Below, piece after piece: positions 22,621 through 31,694 of a stretch of DNA of 64,000 bases. Made by a program: the position numbers and the translations under genes. The number at the start of each line of letters is the position of its first letter. Positions within the stretch are counted from its first letter, which is position 1. The DNA is from Cyanosarcina radialis HA8281-LM2 (GTDB lineage Bacteria > Cyanobacteriota > Cyanobacteriia > Cyanobacteriales > CCAP-1448), in assembly GCA_019359615.1 (NCBI GenBank), contig JAHHHA010000004.1, forward strand, positions 235,608 to 299,607, read 5' to 3'. Below the pieces are notes generated by a model. The model was not told the DNA's origin and did not search any database. It saw nothing but the letters and a program-made list of their open reading frames with translations.

Positions 22621-24315
22621 CTAACCTAAATTTAAATCGGTGACAGCGCCCAAACTGCTAGAAGATACCAAATGAGCATACTTGGCTAGAACGCCTTTAG
22701 TGTAACGGGGTTTGGGGGGTTGCCAAGCACTGCGACGGCGGGCGAGTTCTTCATCGTCTACGTGCAAATGCAGTTTTCGAGAGTGAGCGTCAATGGTAAT
22801 GGTATCGCCTTCTTCAACTAGAGCGATCGCCCCGCCAACCGCCGCTTCTGGGGCGACGTGGCCGACTACCATGCCGTAAGTTCCGCCGGAAAACCGCCCG
22901 TCAGTAATCAGTCCTACCGAGTCGCCCAATCCCTTGCCGATAATGGCTGAAGTCGGGGCTAGCATTTCTCGCATTCCCGGCCCGCCTTTAGGGCCTTCGT
23001 AGCGAATGACGATGATATCTCCAGCTTGGATTTTGCCATCTAAAATAGCTCGCAAGCAGGATTCCTCCGATTCAAACAGTCTCGCCGGACCCGTAATTTG
23101 GGGTTTCTTGACTCCAGTAATTTTAGCCACGGCACCTTCAGTAGCCAGATTGCCTCTAAGGATGGCTAAGTGTCCTTGAGGATAAAGCGGGTGGTTCCAG
23201 GGACGAATGACATCTTGGCCCGTCGGGGGTTCGTCTGGCACGTCTGCCAAAACTTCAGCTACCGTTTGTCCGGTAATCGTCAAAGCATCGCCGTGCAAGC
23301 GATCGTGGACTAGCAGCATCTTCATAACTTGAGGGATACCGCCGACTCGATGTAAATCGGTAGCGACATACTTGCCGCTGGGCTTGAGATCGCATAAAAC
23401 CGGAACGCGGGCGCGAATGGTTTCAAAGTCGTCTATAGACAGTTCTACCCCAGCCGCGTTGGCGATCGCTAATAGGTGTAAGACGGCATTAGTCGAACCA
23501 CCTACTGCCATAATGACGGAGATGGCATTTTCAAACGCCTGACGAGTCAAAATTTGCCTGGGTAGCAGCCGACGGCGAATGGCTTCCACCAGCACGAAAG
23601 CTGACTTTTCGGTACTTTCTGCTTTTTCGGTATCTTCGGCTGCCATGGTAGAAGAATAAGGCAAACTCATCCCCATAGCTTCAATGGCCGAAGACATGGT
23701 ATTAGCCGTGAACATCCCACCGCAGGAACCCGCGCCGGGACAAGCTTGACGTTCGATCGATTGCAATTCTTCTGGTGCGATTCTCCCAGCGCTGCGTTCG
23801 CCAACAGCTTCAAACACGCTGACTACGGTTAAGTCGCCTCGTTGCTCGTGATGTCCTGGTTTAATCGTTCCCCCATAGACAAAAATCGCGGGAATATTCA
23901 TCCGGGCGATCGCCAACATGGCCCCTGGCATATTTTTGTCGCAGCCGCCAATCGCCAGCACTCCATCCATGCTTTGGGCGTTGCAAGCAGTTTCGATCGA
24001 ATCGGCAATTACTTCCCGCGATACTAAGGAATACTTCATCCCTTCCGTACCCATGGAAATACCGTCGCTGACGGTAATCGTGCCGAACATTTGAGGCATA
24101 GCCCCAGCTTGACGAGTGGCGGCTTCTGCCCTGAGTGCCAGTTGGTTAATTCCCATATTGCAGGGAGTAATCGTGCTGTAGCCGTTAGCAATCCCGACGA
24201 TCGCTTTTCCCGCTTGAAAATCTGCTTCCGTAAACCCCAGAGGATATAACATCGCCCGACTAGGCGATCGCTCGTCTCCCTCTGTGACAATTTTGCTTCT
24301 CCAGTTGTCTGCCAT
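22621..24315 (-). CDS. ilvD: Dihydroxy-acid dehydratase
   Basis: 564 residues from ATG 24315 ([13 protein letters not shown]), the usual family start; the frame is open for 10 more codons upstream. Iron-sulfur enzyme converting dihydroxy-acids to 2-oxo acids in valine, isoleucine and leucine synthesis. Cluster ligands visible in [11 protein letters not shown] and [28 protein letters not shown] and [14 protein letters not shown] are other conserved blocks. Divergent from the DUF6883 gene with 100 bp between starts. Confidence 0.96.
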   Translation of the reverse strand: MADNWRSKIVTEGDERSPSRAMLYPLGFTEADFQAGKAIVGIANGYSTITPCNMGINQLALRAEAATRQAGAMPQMFGTITVSDGISMGTEGMKYSLVSREVIADSIETACNAQSMDGVLAIGGCDKNMPGAMLAIARMNIPAIFVYGGTIKPGHHEQRGDLTVVSVFEAVGERSAGRIAPEELQSIERQACPGAGSCGGMFTANTMSSAIEAMGMSLPYSSTMAAEDTEKAESTEKSAFVLVEAIRRRLLPRQILTRQAFENAISVIMAVGGSTNAVLHLLAIANAAGVELSIDDFETIRARVPVLCDLKPSGKYVATDLHRVGGIPQVMKMLLVHDRLHGDALTITGQTVAEVLADVPDEPPTGQDVIRPWNHPLYPQGHLAILRGNLATEGAVAKITGVKKPQITGPARLFESEESCLRAILDGKIQAGDIIVIRYEGPKGGPGMREMLAPTSAIIGKGLGDSVGLITDGRFSGGTYGMVVGHVAPEAAVGGAIALVEEGDTITIDAHSRKLHLHVDDEELARRRSAWQPPKPRYTKGVLAKYAHLVSSSSLGAVTDLNLG

Positions 24316-24415
24316 AGCCAGTACTTGCTTCGATTGTCGTACCATTATAAATAGGTTCTGTCCCTCAACTATCCCAAATAAACGCGGAGTTAGTAGAAAG
24401 TACTGCCGAGAATTT

Positions 24416-24826
24416 ATGGACCCAGAGTGGGAAGGCGGTCAAACTTTACCCAATGTAGAGGAAGCCGAAATCGATGTTCGCAAATTTGAGCAATATTCCC
24501 TAAATCCTGAGAATCCTAATAATCAAGGAAAATGGATGGCATTCGCAGCAATTGGATATGAGGTCAATAGTCCTCAAGGTCGCCAGATCGCTACAGAAGA
24601 TATTATTGAGCAGTTGCGTACCAAACTTCCTCACCTACTTGCTACTCAAGAAGAACCCAGTATTTATGGTCTTCGATTTGAGGTTCAAGTCACCATTCGA
24701 GGATTAAATGGAAAAGAAGGAAACCTAATTACTAAATGGCAAATCGATCGCGGTAAAACTAAACCAAGATTAATCAGCAATTGGCTAAAATTTCCTCAAT
24801 CGAGGGAGATGGAAAATGAAAGCTAA
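24416..24826 (+). CDS. DUF6883-like protein
   Basis: 136 residues from ATG 24416 ([20 protein letters not shown]); the frame is open upstream across the ilvD promoter but that part is not believable as protein. The pattern [22 protein letters not shown] ... [12 protein letters not shown] is the hallmark of DUF6883, a small domain often linked with mobile, toxin or immunity loci. The C-terminal half ends with [19 protein letters not shown]. It overlaps the next gene by 11 bp, implying translational coupling. No activity is known to me. Confidence 0.7.
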   Translation: MDPEWEGGQTLPNVEEAEIDVRKFEQYSLNPENPNNQGKWMAFAAIGYEVNSPQGRQIATEDIIEQLRTKLPHLLATQEEPSIYGLRFEVQVTIRGLNGKEGNLITKWQIDRGKTKPRLISNWLKFPQSREMENES

Positions 24827-25061
24827 TATTTATGATTCGATCGTCACTTTAGTCGATGTTTACACAGACTTCGGTAAACGTATGATTCCTAAAGGAACGC
24901 CGGGAACAATAGTAGAATGTTATGAAAATCCTGAAGGGTATGCCATAGACTTAGCCATTTCTGATGACAGATGGATTGGCGGTTTCGACTATGAGAATGT
25001 CATTCTTACTTCCGAACAGTTTGAGTTAACAACTTCCCCAATAATTCTTGTTAATCAATAG
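24816..25061 (+). CDS. DUF4926-like protein
   Basis: 81 residues: IYDSIVTLVDVYTDFGKRMI, KGTPGTIVECYENPEGYAID and the ENVILTSEQFEL end fit DUF4926, a small SH3-like beta domain. Starts inside the DUF6883 gene (11-bp overlap, different frame). GGGAGATGG lies just before the ATG as a ribosome site. Pairing of these two small domains suggests a two-gene module, perhaps toxin and antitoxin or effector and immunity; this is inference from organisation only. Confidence 0.7.
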   Translation: MKANIYDSIVTLVDVYTDFGKRMIPKGTPGTIVECYENPEGYAIDLAISDDRWIGGFDYENVILTSEQFELTTSPIILVNQ

Positions 25062-25535
25062 ACATCTCCAGAAATTAACCTCAAAGGCAGGCTTTCCTGC
25101 CTGCCCCATCCGTTCTGGTAACTGCTCCAAAATGATTTGCCCAGCCGTGGGTGAGAGTCGATCGTATTCCTTAGTTTCTCGCATTGTCGATCGACTCCAT
25201 TTCTGTTAGCTTGCGTGGCTCGATGATAACTCTGTTGACAATATCTTCTAGATTCATCTCCAATTATGGCATTTTGGTTTTAGATCCTGAATGCGGACTG
25301 CGCTGGTGTAGCTGCAATTTGCCATTTTAACTATTTTAATTGTGAGCGATCGCACCCTCGATCGTAGCCCTCACCTACTAACTTCTTCCGCTTCTTTCTC
25401 CCCTCTCCCAAGCCTGGGAGAGGGGTCGGGGGTGAGGGCAATCTTATAGCATTTTTCAAAAATAACCACAGACAAATGTAAGTTGGGTTGTAGGCAAACT
25501 CTAAAATTTATAGGGATACATTCGCGCAACTAAAT
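25062..25535. other. Intergenic region with repeats and possible decayed small gene
   Basis: Contains a GGCAGGCTTTCCTGCC hairpin (25086-25101) and a CCCCTCTCCC/GGGAGAGGGG hairpin (25400-25425). On the minus strand a 28-codon frame ending near 25170 (begins MNLEDIVNRVIIEPRKLTE) overlaps a 51-codon frame starting at 25184 (MRETKEYDRLSPTAGQII). The first resembles the IDPRKLTEY start motif of DUF6883-type proteins, so this may be the ruin of another such gene. Not called as coding. Confidence 0.4.
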
Positions 25536-25880
25536 ATGGCAAAACTACCTCCAGAAACTACGGAAATCATCAATCGGCTCAAAGATCGATCGCTAGCGAT
25601 TGTTGACGCAGCTACAGCCACGGAATTTACGATGTTTGAGATTTTCGGAGAGACAGATCGGACTGTGCCATTTTTTGAGGATATCAAAACAGTGGCAGAA
25701 GACGCTAAATCTTCGTTTTCGAGACTAAGCAATCTCCAGCTACGGATTGCAGAAGCTCAACCGATTGCTGCTGTGGATATACTAGAGCTATTAGCTCAAA
25801 CTATTAATCGAACTAGTAACAGAATTCCCGCGTGGGAGCGTAGTATAGAAGAAGTTAGGTTGGAATGGAACCTGTCATGA
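25536..25880 (+). CDS. Hypothetical helical protein, first gene of a coupled pair
   Basis: 114 residues, mostly alpha-helical, acidic (about 19 Asp/Glu to 13 Lys/Arg). Begins MAKLPPETTEIINRLKDRSL and ends SIEEVRLEWNLS. No family recognised. Its stop TGA overlaps the ATG of the next gene (ATGA), a sign of translational coupling. It is upstream of, and convergent with, the kinase-FGE gene. Its acidic charge argues against it being an Avd-type retroelement accessory protein. Confidence 0.6.
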   Translation: MAKLPPETTEIINRLKDRSLAIVDAATATEFTMFEIFGETDRTVPFFEDIKTVAEDAKSSFSRLSNLQLRIAEAQPIAAVDILELLAQTINRTSNRIPAWERSIEEVRLEWNLS

Positions 25881-26044
25881 CTGAGCCACCACGTATTCCC
25901 GATCCAGAAACAGCTAAAAGACTCTTAAATAATTTGCGTCGCACTCATATAGAAATGGAAGAATTTAACCTGGAACTTGAAAAGATTACCGCTCAGTTGG
26001 AACACGATATTCGCCAACAAAGTTTGAGGCGGGTAAGGGGTTGA
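25877..26044 (+). CDS. Hypothetical small coiled-coil protein, second gene of the pair
   Basis: 55 residues beginning MTEPPRIPDPETAKRLLNNL and continuing as a charged amphipathic helix (HIEMEEFNLELEKITAQLEH). Starts on the ATGA overlap with the preceding gene. No recognised family; a partner of the upstream protein is the simplest idea. Confidence 0.55.
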   Translation: MTEPPRIPDPETAKRLLNNLRRTHIEMEEFNLELEKITAQLEHDIRQQSLRRVRG

Positions 26045-26138
26045 GACTGACCTAACCCCCTTACCTCCTTAAAAAGCAAGGGAACGGGGAAATCCCAATT
26101 TTGCTCCACTCCCCTGAGAGGAAAAATCCCATCTTTCT

Positions 26139-26164
26139 CCCCTCTCCCAAGCCTAGGAGAGGGG
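26139..26164. repeat. GC-rich inverted repeat downstream of the kinase-FGE gene
   Basis: Arms CCCCTCTCC and GGAGAGGGG, loop of 8. On the minus strand it lies 40-65 bp after the stop codon of the kinase-FGE gene. It belongs to the dispersed hairpin family seen at four other places. Confidence 0.75.
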
Positions 26165-26203
26165 CCGGGGGTGAGGGCAATATGGCAAAGAGAAAGGGAG
26201 TCC

Positions 26204-28102
26204 TCACGCCGAAAGAACAACGCGAAAACCGTAGATGGTGAAGCGGACATCGGGAAGGCCCCTAACGCGAGCCGCACCACGACAGTCCCACGGAAGGTCG
26301 TACCAAGAACCACCGCGCAGCGGCCGCCGTGTATTATCTCCTCCAGATTCCCAAATACTTCCGTCGGTGGGTGCGCCATTGTAATTTTCATGCCAAGGAT
26401 CTGCACACCATTCCCACACGTTCCCGTGCATATCGTATAGCCCAAAATTGTTGGCAGAAAAACTACCGACATCGGTTGTTTCTTGGCGATAGACTCCTTT
26501 TGAAGCAGAACCATAAGTAGAGTTACCGTGGTAGTTTGCTACATCTGTGGTGATTGTTTCACCAAAATGAAATGGTGTGGTGGTTCCGGCACGACAAGCA
26601 TATTCCCATTCCGCTTCGCTGGGCAATCTATATTTTTTTCCTGTCTTTTGCGATAGCTTTTGACAAAAGTCATTAGCCTGATGCCAGGAAACATTTTCTA
26701 CAGGTCGTTTCTTCCCTTTAAAACGAGATGGATTTTTCCCCATCACAGATTCATATTGTTCTTGAGTGATGGGATATTTACCCATAAAAAACGGTGCTAC
26801 AGTTACCCGATGCTGTGGACTTTCATCGCTACTATATCCTTCTTCACTATCCAGCAAACCCATCATAAACGTGCCATCAGGTATCGCCACCATTTCTAGA
26901 ATTACACCACTACCTAAATTTTCAGCAAAGTATTCTGCTCGTTTCCGACTCTTATTACTTTGAATGACGGCAGTCTTGTTAAGAAATCCTTGATATCCCG
27001 TAATTTTCAATGTCGCCACTTCAAATTCAAAAGTTTGTAGTGCTAATGTCGGAGTGTTTGGCTGAACAGGACTCGATGGCAGATTGACAGCCATCCTTGG
27101 GGTTACAGGTTGAGCAACAGGTTGACTTGGTGGCGGATTGACAATAATTGTTGTCCCTAAAGGTTGAGCAACAGGTTGACTTGGCGGCGATATAGGCTGC
27201 TGATTGAGAGCAGTTAATACTTCGGTAGCAGATTGATAACGCTGCTTTACATAGTCTTGCAACAGCTTATCTAAAACTTGTCCTAATGGCTCACCAATAG
27301 TTGTTCCAGGTAGCAATTTATCTCGCCATGCCCAACCACCTTCAAAATGGTTGAAAAGTTCATCTGAGCCATCCATATTTCGCAAACATCCCGTCATTAG
27401 CCGAATGCAAGTAACGGCTAAACTATACAAGTCGCTAGCGGGATAGGTAACACCATTCATTTGTTCCATGGGTGCATATCCTGGCGTGCCTACGGTGGTT
27501 CCTTGTTGGGTTAATAAGCTGCCACCTTTCTGTTTGGCAACGCCAAAGTCAATTAACACCAACTTGCCATCAATTTGGCGGCGCATAATATTTTCGGGTT
27601 TCAAGTCACGATGAATGACCTTGTGGTCGTGAATAAACTGCAAAACTGGTAATAAGTCATTCAGTAGTTCGCGAATTTTAGTTTCAGTAAAAGTTCCTTG
27701 TTCTTCTAATTCATGCAATAAGTCTTGCCCTTGAATAAATTGTTGAACTAAGTATAAATAATTGTCTTCTTCAAAGTAAGCAAATAGGGTAGGAATTTGG
27801 GGATGATCTCCGAGTTGCAACAGGCGATCGGCTTCTTGATTAAACAGTTCGGTGGCTTTTTTCAAGGTTTCAGGATCGCTTTGCATTCCTAGCGCGGGGG
27901 CAAATTGTTTGACGACGCAGTTGGCGTTGCGCCTGTCGGTGTCTTGGGCGAGGTAGGTTCTGCCAAATCCTCCTTGCCCCAAGGTGCGAATAATTTGAAA
28001 GCGATTTCTCAAGAGTTTGATGGCAGTGCCGCAAGTTTGGCAAAATTTCGTTCCAGGTGGGTTTTGGGGGTTTCGACAGTTGGGATTGAGGCAGCAATTC
28101 AT
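26204..28102 (-). CDS. Zinc-ribbon / Ser-Thr kinase / FGE-sulfatase fusion protein
   Basis: 632 residues from ATG 28102 (MNCCLNPNCRNPQNPPG); 31 further upstream codons are open but precede the zinc ribbon and look spurious. Order: four-cysteine ribbon 4-25 (Cys4, Cys9, Cys21, Cys24); Hanks-type kinase about 34-300 with GQGGFGRTY, catalytic VIHRDLKPEN and LIDFGVAK; proline-rich linker about 310-370; formylglycine-generating-enzyme/sulfatase-modifying (C-type-lectin-like) domain about 400-632 with FMMGLLDSEEGYSSDESPQH, RLPSEAEWEYACRAG and NVWEWCADPW. A kinase that could be steered by a ligand-binding FGE domain. Residues 601-624 have features of a diversified variable segment (see separate entry). 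Confidence 0.93.
   Translation of the reverse strand: MNCCLNPNCRNPQNPPGTKFCQTCGTAIKLLRNRFQIIRTLGQGGFGRTYLAQDTDRRNANCVVKQFAPALGMQSDPETLKKATELFNQEADRLLQLGDHPQIPTLFAYFEEDNYLYLVQQFIQGQDLLHELEEQGTFTETKIRELLNDLLPVLQFIHDHKVIHRDLKPENIMRRQIDGKLVLIDFGVAKQKGGSLLTQQGTTVGTPGYAPMEQMNGVTYPASDLYSLAVTCIRLMTGCLRNMDGSDELFNHFEGGWAWRDKLLPGTTIGEPLGQVLDKLLQDYVKQRYQSATEVLTALNQQPISPPSQPVAQPLGTTIIVNPPPSQPVAQPVTPRMAVNLPSSPVQPNTPTLALQTFEFEVATLKITGYQGFLNKTAVIQSNKSRKRAEYFAENLGSGVILEMVAIPDGTFMMGLLDSEEGYSSDESPQHRVTVAPFFMGKYPITQEQYESVMGKNPSRFKGKKRPVENVSWHQANDFCQKLSQKTGKKYRLPSEAEWEYACRAGTTTPFHFGETITTDVANYHGNSTYGSASKGVYRQETTDVGSFSANNFGLYDMHGNVWEWCADPWHENYNGAPTDGSIWESGGDNTRRPLRGGSWYDLPWDCRGAARVRGLPDVRFTIYGFRVVLSA
26231..26302 (-). 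other. Putative DGR variable region (24 codons) at the FGE C-terminus
   Basis: Lies between the conserved RGGSW and GFRVV motifs. Residues 601-624 read YDLPWDCRGAARVRGLPDVR then FTIY. Only 8 of 72 bases on the coding strand are A. All 15 codons at the positions that vary in this fold end in C or T (TAC, GAC, CTT, GAC, GGT, GCT, GTT, GGC, CTT, GAT, GTC, TTC, ACC, ATC, TAC), as expected if AAC/AAT template codons had been changed at their adenines, whereas the framework codons CCG, TGG, TGT, CGT, GCG, CGC, AGG, CCC are unaffected. The conserved GGTTTTCGCGTTGTT that follows could be the homing end. No template or reverse transcriptase is visible in this window. Confidence 0.6.
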
Positions 28103-28156
28103 CTGAGGATGGTTGAAGAGAGATCTGATTATATTTTGGCTGTTTTTCGATCGCGA

Positions 28157-28293
28157 TACCAAAAATGCCTTCATCTCCTGCCTTATCGACCTCACCCCCT
28201 GCTCCTCTCCTTGTAGGAGAGGGCAGGGTGAGGTGGAGAGGGGAGCCGGAGACTCCTTTGGAGGAAAAGGGGTTTGGGCAACCGGATTTGGTA
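28157..28293. mobile_element. MITE-like element, third copy
   Basis: Right end AACCGGATTTGGTA (28280-28293) is the exact family terminal repeat; the left end TACCAAAAATGCC (from 28157) is diverged. Interior is CTCACCC/GGGTGAGG-rich hairpin sequence. Confidence 0.55.
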
Positions 28294-28348
28294 TGAACGC
28301 GATCGCTCATCGCTATAGTAGGTAGGTGTCGATCGATGAAGATCTCCT

Positions 28349-28981
28349 ATGCCATATCCCGACCCTAATAATCCTCATCCCATGTCAGGATTTCCCCAAA
28401 TTTGTTTTATTAAAAATACTGTCTCTAACCCCAATATCATTATTGGAGATTACACCTATTACGACGATCCTGAAGATTCAGAGAACTTCGATCGCAACGT
28501 GCTATATCACTTTCCCTTTATTGGTGACAAGCTAATTATTGGTAAATTCTGCGCCATTTCCAGAGGTGTAAAATTCATCATGAATGGTGCAAATCATAAA
28601 ATGTCTGGATTTTCCACCTATCCTTTTGAAATTTTTGGCCAGGGCTGGGAACATATCGCTCCCCAACCAGATGAATATCCTTTTAAGGGGGATACAGAAA
28701 TTGCTAATGATGTTTGGATCGGATATGAAGCCGTCATCATGCCGGGAGTAAAAATTGGTGATGGCGCAATTATTGCGGCTAAATCTGTAGTGACTAAAGA
28801 TGTTGCCTCCTACACAATTGTAGGAGGTAATCCAGCCAAAGTAATCAGACAACGTTTTTCTGATGAAATAGTTGAGATTTTGCTAGAAATTGCTTGGTGG
28901 AACTGGGATATGGAAAAAATTACCAGAAATTTGCCCCAAATCGTCAGTGCAGATATTGCAGCTTTGAAGGCGTGCCAATAA
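28349..28981 (+). CDS. Vat/CatB-type xenobiotic O-acetyltransferase
   Basis: 210 residues of left-handed beta-helix hexapeptide type. Conserved points: the start region NPNIIIGDYTYYDDPED, the catalytic histidine in FIMNGANHKM, and the closing TEIANDVWIGYEAVIMPGVKIG and YTIVGGNPAKVIRQRF blocks. The family acetylates streptogramin A or chloramphenicol in pathogens; homologues in environmental bacteria often have unknown acceptors, so a resistance role is not claimed. Isolated gene between repeat-rich spacers. Confidence 0.88.
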   Translation: MPYPDPNNPHPMSGFPQICFIKNTVSNPNIIIGDYTYYDDPEDSENFDRNVLYHFPFIGDKLIIGKFCAISRGVKFIMNGANHKMSGFSTYPFEIFGQGWEHIAPQPDEYPFKGDTEIANDVWIGYEAVIMPGVKIGDGAIIAAKSVVTKDVASYTIVGGNPAKVIRQRFSDEIVEILLEIAWWNWDMEKITRNLPQIVSADIAALKACQ

Positions 28982-29040
28982 CTTGAATGAATCTTTAGAA
29001 TGTTGCTATGAGCGTGAAAGTGGAGCAGGCATCTAGCCTC

Positions 29041-29071
29041 TTGTGGGATAGCCATCTTGGCTGTCCCACAA
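29041..29071. repeat. Inverted repeat TTGTGGGATAGCC type
   Basis: 13-bp arms with one G-T pair, 5-base loop. Diverged copy of the element at 7081-7111. Confidence 0.75.
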
Positions 29072-29106
29072 ACTTAGTTGATTCTTAACTGGTTTAGGAG
29101 ACAAAG

Positions 29107-30090
29107 ATGAGTTTCATCCCAAAAAGAACGCGGCGGACTTTTCTCGCAGCAAGTATGGCCGTCGCTAGCGGTATCGTGGGCAGTGCGGCATTCAAACACC
29201 AGCGAACTTCTGCCCTCAAAACCCAGCAACCAGTAACTTTTACCATGCCAGAACGGTTATTGGGTAATACTGGGGTCCGAGTGCCGATTTTAGGTTTGGG
29301 CGGTGCGGGACAAACGCCGCTGTCGTGGGACAATGCCCAGCCGGAAGCTGTAGCTATGATTGAAAAAGCTTTGGAGTTAGGAATTCGCTACTTCGATACT
29401 GCTGCTAGTTACGGACCGAGCGAAGACTATTTAGGACAAGTGTTGCCACCCCACCGCCAGCAGATTTTTCTGGCCACCAAGACAGCCGCTAGAGATCGCG
29501 ATGGGGCTTGGCGAGAGTTAGAAAGTTCTCTCAAACGTTTGCGAACAGATTATCTCGACTTGTGGCAACTGCACCACGTCTCGTTTGATTCAGATATCGA
29601 GACGATTTTTGGTCGAGATGGGGCTATTGCCGCTTTAGAACAAGCCAAACAACAAAAAATAGTGCGATTTGGCGGAATTACCGGACATCGCGAACCGGAG
29701 ATTATTACTGAAGGTTTGCGGCGATACCCCTTCGATACTGCGCTCGTGCCGATTAATGCTGCTGACAAACACCACCCCCGCCCTTTTATTACCTCATTCC
29801 TACCAGTAGCTAGAGAAAAGCAGGTAGGTGTAATTGCCATGAAAGTACCAGCTTACGGTCGGCTGTTTCGACCTGGCGTACTCGACGGGATGCACCAGGC
29901 GCTCTCATATACTCTCTCGCAATCGGGGGTTCACTGTTGCGTTATTGCCGCCGAAACTGTCGCCCAACTAGAATCTAACGTCAAAGTGGCGCAAGCATTT
30001 CAACCCCTTTCAGAGTCAGAAATAGCTGAAATCGAACAACGCACTATTGCTACTTGGCAGCAGCAAAATTTCTTCCGCGCTTGGTCTTAG
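29107..30090 (+). CDS. Aldo/keto reductase with predicted Tat signal
   Basis: 327 residues. The N-terminus RTRRTFLAASMAVASGIVGS fits a twin-arginine (RRxFL) export signal. From about residue 50 it is an aldo/keto-reductase barrel: YFDTAASYG (catalytic Asp and Tyr), FLATKTA (Lys) and DLWQLHHV (His). Such exported reductases occur in cyanobacteria, but the substrate is unknown. AGGAG lies 7-8 bases before the ATG. It converges with the GGDEF gene downstream. Confidence 0.88.
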   Translation: MSFIPKRTRRTFLAASMAVASGIVGSAAFKHQRTSALKTQQPVTFTMPERLLGNTGVRVPILGLGGAGQTPLSWDNAQPEAVAMIEKALELGIRYFDTAASYGPSEDYLGQVLPPHRQQIFLATKTAARDRDGAWRELESSLKRLRTDYLDLWQLHHVSFDSDIETIFGRDGAIAALEQAKQQKIVRFGGITGHREPEIITEGLRRYPFDTALVPINAADKHHPRPFITSFLPVAREKQVGVIAMKVPAYGRLFRPGVLDGMHQALSYTLSQSGVHCCVIAAETVAQLESNVKVAQAFQPLSESEIAEIEQRTIATWQQQNFFRAWS

Positions 30091-30125
30091 TGATGTATCT
30101 ACAGGACAATGTTTGAGAACTTTAT

Positions 30126-31547
30126 TCAGATCGCATCGTTGATTTCCTTTCTGGCCGGACAAATGCGATCGCGACCCTGTTTTTTAGCCTTATAAAGAGC
30201 TAAGTCAGCAACAGTTACTAAAGTTGATGGCGAGATATCGGCTGTGGGCATGATACTCGCAACTCCCAAGCTGGCGCTGACGTATTCACTTACTTGGGAA
30301 CCTTCATGCTGAATCCGTAAATCCCTAATATTTGCTTGCACGAACTCTGCTACTCGCAAAGCACCGATGAGATTGGTTTGAGGTAACAGAATTGCAAATT
30401 CCTCGCCACCATAACGCGCCACTAAATCGGCAGGACGATTTGCCGCTTGTTGAATAGCAAAAGCGACTGCTTGCAAGCAAACATCGCCAGCTTGATGGCC
30501 GTAAATATCGTTATAAGACTTAAAAAAATCGACATCGCACATTACTAAAGACAACGAAGTTCGATCTCTAGTCAGCCGCTTCCACTCGTCATGCAAAACC
30601 TCATCAAAACGACGGCGATTTGCCACGTGAGTCAAGCCATCGTAGTGAGCCAAAACTTGTAGCTTTTCATTGTCTTGCTGAAGTAGTGCCTCAGCTTGAG
30701 CGAATTCTAGGCGCTCGGTTTCGGCTTGTCGGCGTTGAGTGATATCTTGAAAAGCTGCGATCGCATAAACGATTTCTCCCCGTTCGTTAAAAATCGGAGT
30801 TGCAGACACTTCCAAGGGAATAATCCGATCGTTTTGGCGAATTTCCATATCGTCAACAGCGACGCTTTCACCCTTTAACGCCCGCATAATCGGTTGTCTG
30901 TCGATCGGATATAGTAATTCCGTTCCGGCTAAATAAGCTCGATAAACTTCATTTAATTGCTCTCCTCCCACTTCAGTAACGATACCTTTACCCAATATTT
31001 CTTGAGCTTTTTGATTGGCGTAATAAGGCTTGCCATCAGCATCGATCGTGAAAATACCTACTGGCACGGCTTCAAGAAACTGAACTAGTTTCTGTTCGCT
31101 GACGCGCAACGCTTCTTTAGCTATTCGTTCTTGCTCTAAAGTTGTTTTCATCTGCTGGACGTGGGCGATGGTTTTGTTGGTTGTTGCTTCTAAATCTTCT
31201 AAGCTGAGCGGCTTAGTCAAGAAATCAAAAGCCCCATAATTCATCGCCCTTCTGATATTTTCCATATCGTTGTAGGCAGAAATCACAATGACCTCGATCG
31301 TGGGATATAATTCTTTCAGCCTCGATAGCAAAGTTAACCCATCCATTTGAGGCATATTGATATCGGTTAAAACGATATCAACATCTGCTTGAACTTGCAG
31401 TTTTTCCAAAGCTGAAATTCCATTACGAGCGAAGAAGAATTGCAATTCTTCCTGCCGAATTTTGCGCCTAAATTTCTGAGAAACTAAGGCTTCCAAATCA
31501 GGCTCATCATCTACAACCAGAATTTTAGCTGGCATCATGTTTGGCAT
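30126..31547 (-). CDS. Response regulator diguanylate cyclase (REC-PAS-GGDEF)
   Basis: 473 residues. Receiver domain 7-125 with Asp62 ([13 protein letters not shown]) and FLTKPL; coiled linker; PAS about 160-285; GGDEF domain with [12 protein letters not shown] near 375-385. The inhibitory site RPAD sits five residues before the active loop, so feedback inhibition by cyclic di-GMP is expected, unlike the GGDEF-EAL protein at 7132. It is 147 bp downstream of the giant hybrid histidine kinase on the same strand and lacks a kinase of its own, so that protein is the likely phosphodonor. Confidence 0.93.
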   Translation of the reverse strand: MPNMMPAKILVVDDEPDLEALVSQKFRRKIRQEELQFFFARNGISALEKLQVQADVDIVLTDINMPQMDGLTLLSRLKELYPTIEVIVISAYNDMENIRRAMNYGAFDFLTKPLSLEDLEATTNKTIAHVQQMKTTLEQERIAKEALRVSEQKLVQFLEAVPVGIFTIDADGKPYYANQKAQEILGKGIVTEVGGEQLNEVYRAYLAGTELLYPIDRQPIMRALKGESVAVDDMEIRQNDRIIPLEVSATPIFNERGEIVYAIAAFQDITQRRQAETERLEFAQAEALLQQDNEKLQVLAHYDGLTHVANRRRFDEVLHDEWKRLTRDRTSLSLVMCDVDFFKSYNDIYGHQAGDVCLQAVAFAIQQAANRPADLVARYGGEEFAILLPQTNLIGALRVAEFVQANIRDLRIQHEGSQVSEYVSASLGVASIMPTADISPSTLVTVADLALYKAKKQGRDRICPARKEINDAI

Positions 31548-31564
31548 TTGGCGATTGGCAATCT

Positions 31565-31640
31565 GGGAAAGGCGGGGGAGATGGGGGGATGGGGAGATGG
31601 GGGGATGGGGAGATGGGGAGATGGGAGAATTATTAACTCC
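31565..31640. repeat. GGGGAGATGGGGG low-complexity tract
   Basis: Imperfect tandem units of GATGGGGA/GATGGGGG between the hybrid kinase and the diguanylate cyclase. Similar CCCCATCTCC tracts occur at about 11720, 19080, 49870 and 53000. Confidence 0.8.
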
Positions 31641-31694
31641 AAACTCTCTTCACACTTAATACTCCACACTCCACACTCCACACTTCCAAAACAA

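Noticed and set aside
25536..25880. 114-residue protein as an Avd accessory protein of a DGR
   Set aside because: Size is similar, but Avd proteins are basic and this one is acidic; no reverse transcriptase is next to it.
25993..26514. 173-codon minus-strand open frame antisense-overlapping the kinase-FGE end
   Set aside because: It lies in another frame over the FGE coding region and repeats; no protein-like features.
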